From: Stieleria varia | GTDB taxonomy: Bacteria > Planctomycetota > Planctomycetia > Pirellulales > Pirellulaceae | Direction of reading: 5' to 3' | Assembly: GCF_038443385.1 (NCBI RefSeq) | Contig: NZ_CP151726.1 | Span: 3,782,001-3,846,000, forward strand | DNA length: 64,000 nucleotides | Shown here: one piece after another, positions 58,132 to 64,000 of the stretch | Layout: every line of letters starts with the position of its first letter | Numbering within the stretch: the first letter of the stretch is position 1 | The notes under the pieces: generated by a model | Database searches by the model: none | The model's input: the letters and a program-made list of their open reading frames with translations, nothing else | What the model was told of the DNA's origin: nothing | Made by a program: the position numbers and the translations under genes

Positions 58132-59646
58132 ATGCTTCGATCCATTGTCGGCGTGCTCAGTTGCGTCATGCTCTCAGCGTTTCTACAGCTGCCGTGTTCA
58201 CTCGTGCGAGCCGAATTGTTGCCGCCCGAGAAGCTCAAGGACTGTGAATTGCACGTTCTGGGGATCTATTCCCCGAAGAACCATGGCAAGGACGACCGGG
58301 TATTTGTAGAAGTTCAGCCCACCGGTAGACCCATTGTCCTCGTCATGAGCGGCTACTTTGGTGCCCAGTGGAACGTCAAGATTGCTCCAGAAGCCGACGT
58401 GCGTCAGGTCATCATCCCCGGCTACTTCAAGCATTCCGTGGTAGGAGTTCCAGGCGACATTCCAGTTGAAACCATCACGTGGTTCACAGAGTCAGGCGAG
58501 AATCGCTCAGACTTTTTTTGGGCGTACGCATGGCACACCGAAAAGGGGCGTGAGCTTCGCGAACGACTCAAAGAGATCACAGGGCTGGAGATTACCACCT
58601 TTCAAGGCGAATACTCCGGAGAGCGATTTGTCGTCGATGGGAAACAAGGTCTCATTGCTGAGTTGGAACAAGTCGACGCCGTGACTGAAAACTCAGATCC
58701 CAATCTACAAAAGATCGCCAGCAAGTTCGAAGACATGCTACGGACGTTAGATGCGGAGTATCAGCGAGTGCGGACCAAATTCGGTGATGCTCATCCCGCC
58801 GCTCAAAGTCTCGCAATCAAGATCAAGGTATTTGAAGAGGAACTCCGTCGATTGAACGTGGCCATGCCTGAAGTGCCAACACCGGCAAACGACAAACTCA
58901 CAGCCAACGAACCGTCACCCCTTGGGGACTCACGCCAAACAATCGAGAACCTTGTTCGAAAAACGTTTCAGTTGGAAATGGAGTTGCAACAGGCACGTGT
59001 GGAAAAGGCGGAAGCGGATCTGCAACGCGTGAAAGCTCAACTGGAGTTGCGAAAGAAGTCTGCTGAGATGATCATCGCCGATCGTATCGACCAATTGACG
59101 AAAGAAAAAGAACAGCAGACCGCTGAGCCCGAATCATCCGATGTTCCGGCGTCGTTGTTGGCGAGCGAAGGATGGGCGGCGTGGCAGAAGCACGATCTGC
59201 GAACGGCGCTGACCAAGTTTCAGTCGGCACTGGGGAAGGAGCCGGGAAACGAAGCTGCGTTAAACGGATTAGGTTGGACGTACGTGCATCTCGCGGAATA
59301 CGACAAATCGATCGCGGAGTTTAAGAAGCTGTTGAAGGACTCGCCGTCACATCCCGGGGCACTCAACGGTATCGGGCAAAGTCTGCTTGCGAAGGGCGAC
59401 TTGGACGAGGCGGAAAAGGAATTGCGGCATGCCACGGAGGACTTGATCAAACGGCAGGGCGAAGCCGAAACGGCAAAACGCGGTGTCGCCTGCTGGCACG
59501 GTTTGGTTCGCACCTATCTCGCCAAGAAAAACAAGCAGTCCGCCATCGATTGGGCCGAGCGTTCGCTGAAGCACAAACCAGACGATCCCGACATGCAATC
59601 GCTGTTGGATCAGGCCAAGGCACTACCGGAGTCGGATGCAAAGTAG
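58132..59646 (+). CDS. Secreted/periplasmic coiled-coil and TPR protein
   Basis: 504 residues with signal peptide (SIVGVLSCVMLSAFLQLPCSLVRA, about 4-27). An unrecognised N-terminal domain follows (VFVEVQPTGRPIVLVMSGYF, then VRQVIIPGYFKHSVVGVPGDIPVE). Next is a Glu/Lys-rich coiled coil (about 275-330) and TPR-like repeats (about 340-495: GWAAWQKHDLRTALTKFQSALGKEPGNEAALNGLGW, YDKSIAEFKKLLKDSPSHPGALNGIG). It is 57 bp behind the kinase gene on the same strand, so it may belong to the sigma-kinase operon. Role unknown; TPRs suggest protein binding. Confidence 0.7.
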   Translation: MLRSIVGVLSCVMLSAFLQLPCSLVRAELLPPEKLKDCELHVLGIYSPKNHGKDDRVFVEVQPTGRPIVLVMSGYFGAQWNVKIAPEADVRQVIIPGYFKHSVVGVPGDIPVETITWFTESGENRSDFFWAYAWHTEKGRELRERLKEITGLEITTFQGEYSGERFVVDGKQGLIAELEQVDAVTENSDPNLQKIASKFEDMLRTLDAEYQRVRTKFGDAHPAAQSLAIKIKVFEEELRRLNVAMPEVPTPANDKLTANEPSPLGDSRQTIENLVRKTFQLEMELQQARVEKAEADLQRVKAQLELRKKSAEMIIADRIDQLTKEKEQQTAEPESSDVPASLLASEGWAAWQKHDLRTALTKFQSALGKEPGNEAALNGLGWTYVHLAEYDKSIAEFKKLLKDSPSHPGALNGIGQSLLAKGDLDEAEKELRHATEDLIKRQGEAETAKRGVACWHGLVRTYLAKKNKQSAIDWAERSLKHKPDDPDMQSLLDQAKALPESDAK

Positions 59647-59731
59647 TACCGATAAATGCGAGGGAGGGTGCATGAGCGACCTGCACCTTCAACAAGGAGT
59701 TTGGCGGAGTTATTACTGTGAGCCGATGGCG

Positions 59732-59864
59732 CTAGTGCATCGTCGAGTCTTAGAACGTGGGTTCGGTAGATGAGCCGTTTTGGCGTTAGCCACGGTTTTC
59801 GTGACACAACCGTGGCTAACGCCAAAACGGCTAACCCCAAAATCAGGACCGGACGATGCACTAG
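59732..59864 (-). mobile_element. 133-bp palindromic MITE-like element B, copy 2
   Basis: Same element as at 14339-14471 in inverted orientation and of the same length. Ends CTAGTGCATCGTC.../...GACGATGCACTAG, central stem AGCCGTTTTGGCGTTAGCC conserved exactly, loop and outer arms diverged by several bases. Confidence 0.7.
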
Positions 59865-60101
59865 CCACGGGCCTCGAAGGAATGCGTCAACGCCACTAGG
59901 CCCGCAGCTAGCGGGCTGTTGATTTAGTGAGCCGCGACGCGTAAGCGGCCGGGCCTACCGCATTGCCCGGTGCCTTACGGCCCACGGCTCACCCTTGCGT
60001 TCCCAATTTCGATTAGATCAACAGGCCACTAGCGCCTTGCGGCTCACTCATTTAAGAGTCTCCTGGATCGAGTGATAGGGAGTTCGAGCACCGCTTCAAC
60101 G
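59865..60101. repeat. Palindrome-rich intergenic segment
   Basis: gcgggctgttgat (59911) pairs with atcaacaggcc (60017-60027), and gtgagccg (59927) with cggctcac (59985-59992), with gtaagcggccgggcc and gcccggtgccttac inside. Several CTAG sites are present. No gene recognised. Confidence 0.6.
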
Positions 60102-61343
60102 CTACATCGACGTGCTCATTTTGGCTCGCTGGATCGATGCGTCCATGTCGGCGAACATCTCGCCGGCACCGTCTTGGAAAACACGACCGATCAGCAGATT
60201 CGTGACGTTTCCTTGATGTTCGGGATGTTCTTTCATGAAACGTCCGATGCTGAACTCCTTGGTGTAGAACGCATGCACCAATTTGCGAACCCAGCTCGCG
60301 CCTTTTTCAAAGCTCTCATTCCACGCACCCAAGCGTTTACCGCTCAAGTCGTCCGCAGCAAACGCTTCGACGATGCAATCGGCCGCTCGGATTCCCATTT
60401 CCAATGCAAAGTAGACGCCGGACGAATAAACCGGATCGATGAACCCCCATGCGTCCCCGACCAGCACCCATCCTTGCCCCGCGTGCTGGCTCGTTGAATA
60501 CGAAAACTCCTTCGCCGTTTTCACATCGCCCAACTGAGTCGCACCCATCAAACGGGGTTTCAATCCTGGGCAGTTCGCCAGTTCTTGCTGAAAGACTTCT
60601 GCCGGAGTCCCGCGTCCTTTGAGCAAGTAATCGTTGTCGCCGACGCAACCGATGCTGGTGATCCCACGTGACTGCGGGATGAACCAAAACCATGCGTTCT
60701 GCGACTCGGTGTTCATGATGATCGTCGCGCCTTCGTGGTCACCTTCACCCCGTTTGGCATCACGAAAGTAAGTCCAGATGGCGGCTTTCTTGAGATCCGG
60801 ATTGACTTTCTTCAGTCCCAGTTTGTTCGCCAAGAATGACTGCTGGCCACTGGCGTCCACCACCACTCGACAATCGATCATCCGCGTCTGGCCATCGGAG
60901 CATTTCAATTCCACACCACATGCAGCTCCCGTCTCATCGAACCGGACGTCCAACAACCGGGTCTGATCGTAGCAGTCGGCGCCCAATTCAGCGGCGCGGT
61001 CAAACAGCATCTTGTCAAACTCGCTTCGCTCGACTTGCCAGGTATCGCTGCAATCTCGATCGTCGTGTTGGCGGAAAAAGAATGGCGAGGATTCGTTGCC
61101 GCGGTGGGTTACGAATTGAACGCTCTTCTTGACCTGCCATCCCGCCGAGCGAACACGTTCGTTCATCCCAAGCCGTTCTAGGGGCCAGTAGGTTTCCGGC
61201 ATCAGTGATTCACCCACGTGGAAGCGAGGAACCTGCTCCCGCTCAATCAGCAACGTGCTCAATCCTGCTTCAGCGGTGATGGATGCAGCAGCCGTGCCAG
61301 CGGGGCCGGCGCCAATGACGACGCAGTCGTAGGTGGATTTCAT
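60102..61343 (-). CDS. FAD-dependent oxidoreductase with halogenase-type WxWxIP motif
   Basis: 413 residues from ATG 61343 (the frame extends to 61409 without conserved sequence). FAD-binding GAGPAGTAAASITAEAGLSTLLIERE (11-36), RFHVGESLMPETYWPLERLGM (40-60), and GWVLVGDAWGFIDPVYSSGVYFALEMG (about 290-316). WFWFIP (218-223) matches the WxWxIP signature of flavin-dependent halogenases, and Lys72/Lys73 lie where these enzymes carry a catalytic Lys. Geranylgeranyl-reductase-like proteins share the same overall fold, so halogenation is only a possibility. No flavin reductase partner is adjacent. Confidence 0.75.
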   Translation of the reverse strand: MKSTYDCVVIGAGPAGTAAASITAEAGLSTLLIEREQVPRFHVGESLMPETYWPLERLGMNERVRSAGWQVKKSVQFVTHRGNESSPFFFRQHDDRDCSDTWQVERSEFDKMLFDRAAELGADCYDQTRLLDVRFDETGAACGVELKCSDGQTRMIDCRVVVDASGQQSFLANKLGLKKVNPDLKKAAIWTYFRDAKRGEGDHEGATIIMNTESQNAWFWFIPQSRGITSIGCVGDNDYLLKGRGTPAEVFQQELANCPGLKPRLMGATQLGDVKTAKEFSYSTSQHAGQGWVLVGDAWGFIDPVYSSGVYFALEMGIRAADCIVEAFAADDLSGKRLGAWNESFEKGASWVRKLVHAFYTKEFSIGRFMKEHPEHQGNVTNLLIGRVFQDGAGEMFADMDASIQRAKMSTSM

Positions 61344-61776
61344 CTCAGAATCATTCCGGGAAACGCAGGGTTTGGGTGAGTTGGGTTGGAAGGGCAAAGC
61401 GATGGGCAACGTTCCTTTCCCAATACCGATATCTTACCGAGTTGCCAACTGGGAATCTTGCGATGGAAATTTGCAATGCGAATTGGACCTGTAGACATCC
61501 GGTCGACCATCACTGGACCGATTGCTTAGGATATAACGTAAGCAGCCCACGGAAAGTCTCCCGAAATTGATGCGGCACAGGGTCGCAACCAATCGGCGGG
61601 TGGCGCTTGATCGGGAAGAGAAATTGGACGTCGCGTGGTCGTGAATGACCACCCTTTCCATTGTTCGCATTCGTTTGTTTCAATGGCGGCTGTCCACCCG
61701 AATGGCGGGCCCGAGGTGACTGGTTGCGTTTCCGTTGTAGGCGGCTGCGTGGAGCAAAGGATTCAGGAGGATATTG
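61344..61776. other. Intergenic region, nothing recognised
   Basis: 433 bp between the flavoprotein gene and the permease. No repeat or gene was supported. AGGAGG at 61765-61770 is the ribosome site of the permease gene. Confidence 0.4.
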
Positions 61777-64000
61777 GTGGCCAAGCGACGATCGTTCCGC
61801 TCAAAGTATCTAAGGCGAATGCGATGGGGCATTGCGTTGCTGATTGTGCTGGCGATACCGGCCATGATTCATTCCAAGGCGGCAATCAACAGTTTGCTGA
61901 ATTTGCCCAGCGAATGGGTTCCCGACTCGATTCCGGCGAAAGTCGATTTTAATGAGCTGAGCAGCCGATTCGATGTCGGTGAAATCCTGCTTTTTTCTTG
62001 GCCTGGCGCGACCTTGGATTCCCCTGAGTTGGCCAGGGTTTCGGCGGCGTTGCAGCAGATTTCAGAAGAGCCGGAAACATTCGACGAGACGCTCGATGTC
62101 GAGTTGACTGCGGAGACTAAAAAGGCGATCGGAGAACTGAAAGCGATCTGTGGCGGCGAGATTCCGTTTCATTGGGCTCGTAGTGGCGGCGACACGCTGA
62201 ATCAGATGACGCAGGCGCCGCTGTCTCTGTCGGTTGACGCCAGCGTGGCGCGACTGAAAGGTTTTCTTGTCGGACCATCGGGCGAACAGACCTGCATCAT
62301 TTCGTCTTTGAATCCCGTCGGGACGGTTCATCGACGTCAGTTGATGCCTGCGCTGCGTGACTTGATCGCCGGCATCGCCGATGTAGATCCAGCGACGATT
62401 GCCGTTGTCGGCGGGCCACGCGAAGGAGCCGATGTGGATGCGGCGAGCATTCGATCCGTGGAGCTGTTCGCGCCACCGTCGGCGATTCTGGCGGCGATCA
62501 TCTGCTACATCTGTCTGCGATCGGTTGCGTTGACGCTGGCGATCAGTGTGGTCGCGGTGATCGGCGAAGGGCTCGTGTTGGCGATCGTGTATTACTCCGG
62601 AATGCCGATGAATGCGGTGCTGGTTGCATTGCCGCCGTTGGTGTTTGTGTTGACGGTTTCCGCCGGCATCCACCTCAGCAACTACTTTCTCGACGCATGG
62701 CAAGAGTTTCCGGACATGTCCCCGGCGCGTGCGACTCGCCGCGCGCTCAAGGCCGGCATCATGCCCTGCTTTTTGGCCAGCGGGACCACCGTGGTCGGTC
62801 TTGGTTCGTTGATGCTGGTTCGCATCGAGCCGATTCGCTTGTTCGGTTTTGCGGCAGCCATCGGCGTGATCGGTACGCTGGCGTTGCTATTGATGGTCTT
62901 ACCGGGAGCCATGATCCTGACAAAGGAGACAAAAGAAAAACGTGATCGACGACGCGCGCCGCCACATCCGACGGAGGATGAGATTCCGGAGGACGTTCCG
63001 GCAAGCGCTTTTTCACGTTGGGCGTACAAGACGACACGGGCACGTCTGGCAAGACCATGGCCGATGATCATCTTGTTCCTTGTCATCGGCGGCGTGTTTA
63101 GCGCAGGGCTATTTCGGTTGCAGACTTCGGTCAACTTGCTGCGAATGTTCTCGCCTGACAGTTCGATACGCACCGAGTACGCGTGGTTCGAGGAAAACGT
63201 TGGACCGACATCATCGGCTGACGCCTTGTTGACTTTTCCGCCGCTGACGGACGACGACAATCCGCTCACTCGGCTCGCCGTTGTTCAAAATGCTCACGTC
63301 AGCGCATTGAAAATGGATAGCGTCGGTGGTGTGTTGTCGGCAATCACATTCATGCGCAGCGTTCCCACGGGACGGTCCATCGGAGCCAGCTCGCGTCGTG
63401 CGGCGATGGTCAAAATGCTACGGGAGCCCGACGGCCCGCTGATGAAAACCAACTTGATCCATCGCGACTCGGCGGCGGAAACGTGGCGAATCAGCATGCG
63501 GATGTGGCAGAAAGAAGACACGAACTATAGCGCCGAGCTGTTGGAGATTGAGAAAGCGATCGAGGATTCGCTCGACGATGCCGAGGTGCCGGTCGAGCTG
63601 ACGATGACCGGTCATGTTGCGATCGTCGAGGAAGCCCAAACGATTCTGTTGGACGATTTGTTCCGCAGCTTCTTGACCGCATTTGCCGTCGTCGCGATGG
63701 TCATGATGGTCTTGTTGCGCAGCGTGATCGGCGGGCTGATTGCGATGATCCCGAACTTGTTCCCCACCGTCGCCCTGTTCGGTTTCATGGGATTGGTGGG
63801 AACACCGTTGGACATCGGATCGGTGATGACGGCCAGTGTGGCATTGGGGATCGCGGTGGACGACACGATCCACTTGCTCAGCCGATACGGATCTCGCCGA
63901 GCACGTGGCATTGGTCAGATTCGGGCAGCACACGGTGCGCTTGCACAGTGTGGTTGGGCGATGTTTCAGACGACGATGGTCTGTGGACTTTCGCTGATGA
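61777..64000 (+). CDS. RND/MMPL-type permease, 3' end outside the window
   Basis: At least 741 residues from GTG 61777, which has AGGAGG 6 bases upstream. The reading continues past the window edge. A first membrane helix (about 18-33) is followed by a periplasmic domain, then helices (ILAAIICYICLRSVALTLAIS; VALPPLVFVLTVSAGIHLSNYFLDAWQEFP; TTVVGLGSLMLVRIEPIRLFG) and a loop, then the second half with PNLFPTVALFGFMGLVGTPLDIG and ASVALGIAVDDTIHLLSRY. This is the two-fold repeat of RND/MMPL-type exporters (hopanoid or lipid transporter-like). Substrate unknown. Confidence 0.8.
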   Translation, partial: MAKRRSFRSKYLRRMRWGIALLIVLAIPAMIHSKAAINSLLNLPSEWVPDSIPAKVDFNELSSRFDVGEILLFSWPGATLDSPELARVSAALQQISEEPETFDETLDVELTAETKKAIGELKAICGGEIPFHWARSGGDTLNQMTQAPLSLSVDASVARLKGFLVGPSGEQTCIISSLNPVGTVHRRQLMPALRDLIAGIADVDPATIAVVGGPREGADVDAASIRSVELFAPPSAILAAIICYICLRSVALTLAISVVAVIGEGLVLAIVYYSGMPMNAVLVALPPLVFVLTVSAGIHLSNYFLDAWQEFPDMSPARATRRALKAGIMPCFLASGTTVVGLGSLMLVRIEPIRLFGFAAAIGVIGTLALLLMVLPGAMILTKETKEKRDRRRAPPHPTEDEIPEDVPASAFSRWAYKTTRARLARPWPMIILFLVIGGVFSAGLFRLQTSVNLLRMFSPDSSIRTEYAWFEENVGPTSSADALLTFPPLTDDDNPLTRLAVVQNAHVSALKMDSVGGVLSAITFMRSVPTGRSIGASSRRAAMVKMLREPDGPLMKTNLIHRDSAAETWRISMRMWQKEDTNYSAELLEIEKAIEDSLDDAEVPVELTMTGHVAIVEEAQTILLDDLFRSFLTAFAVVAMVMMVLLRSVIGGLIAMIPNLFPTVALFGFMGLVGTPLDIGSVMTASVALGIAVDDTIHLLSRYGSRRARGIGQIRAAHGALAQCGWAMFQTTMVCGLSLM

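Noticed and set aside
59610-59861. 83-residue minus-strand frame with the same MHRPVLILG start
   Set aside because: Translation of the second palindromic element, running into the 3' end of the TPR gene; not a gene.
61635-61952. 105-residue plus-strand frame before the permease
   Set aside because: Overlaps the permease start in another frame, lacks conserved sequence, and the AGGAGG site fits the permease GTG.

Overview
The window looks like chromosomal DNA of a planctomycete, most plausibly a Rhodopirellula-like member of the Pirellulaceae. This rests on the gene families present. They include Planctomycete-specific cytochrome/DUF modules (PSCyt1-PSCyt2-PSD1 followed by DUF1501; DUF1587/1592/1588/1585 followed by DUF1552), a PVC-type haem-binding protein, sulfatases, Hanks-type kinases fused to WD40 or anti-sigma-like modules, and a giant secreted protein with an N-terminal LEQLECRQLLA sorting motif. 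No rRNA or tRNA was recognised. Start codons include many GTG/TTG and Shine-Dalgarno sequences are often weak.

Layout. 0.1-9.2 kb: giant cadherin-like repeat protein, convergent with a glutamine-dependent NAD+ synthetase (9.1-11.1 kb). 11.4-14.0 kb: DUF2461 protein and a membrane-anchored sulfatase/LTA-synthase-like protein. 14.0-14.5 kb: nested palindromic (MITE-like) repeats. 14.5-21 kb: minus-strand DUF1501, PSCyt1/2 cytochrome, alkaline-phosphatase-like and YjdF genes, plus a tiny plus-strand membrane protein. 21.2-23.6 kb: RlmA-like methyltransferase and arylsulfatase. 24-27.8 kb: haem/iron uptake locus (TonB-dependent receptor, divergent HemP-TonB operon). 28-33.2 kb: kinase-WD40 protein convergent with a large-subunit catalase. 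33.5-39.5 kb: two secreted multidomain proteins separated by duplicated hairpin repeats. 39.5-40.4 kb: array of 59/63-bp hairpin units. 40.5-46.6 kb: Gfo/Idh/MocA oxidoreductase, sugar isomerase-like protein, DUF1592 cytochrome and DUF1552 protein. 46.7-50.5 kb: triple-PAS histidine kinase and a GAF-SpoIIE-like protein with degraded phosphatase motifs. 50.7-54.4 kb (minus): the accessory region of most interest, described below. 54.6-59.6 kb: MDR oxidoreductase, ECF sigma factor, kinase with an anti-sigma-like zinc motif, TPR protein. 59.7-60.1 kb: second copy of the 133-bp palindromic element and other repeats. 60.1-61.3 kb: flavoprotein with a halogenase WxWxIP motif. 61.8 kb to the end: RND/MMPL-type permease cut by the window edge.

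The most interesting system is at 50.67-52.26 kb. A 243-residue protein carries a Tat-like leader and nine TTxxxGEE octapeptides in Pro-rich linkers. It overlaps by a few bases a downstream ATP-grasp ligase gene. This matches the logic of plesiocin-type graspetides (omega-ester cross-linked RiPPs, core TTxxxxEE), but with an unusually large number of cores, a diversified loop residue and an apparent Tat export signal. Upstream on the same strand lie two related secreted Gly/Asn-rich proteins that share a promoter-like motif with an exactly conserved 17-bp spacer, and a PDZ protein between them.

The window is also rich in short palindromic repeat families, several present at two or more distant loci. 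Function calls come from reading motifs by eye; no database search was run.
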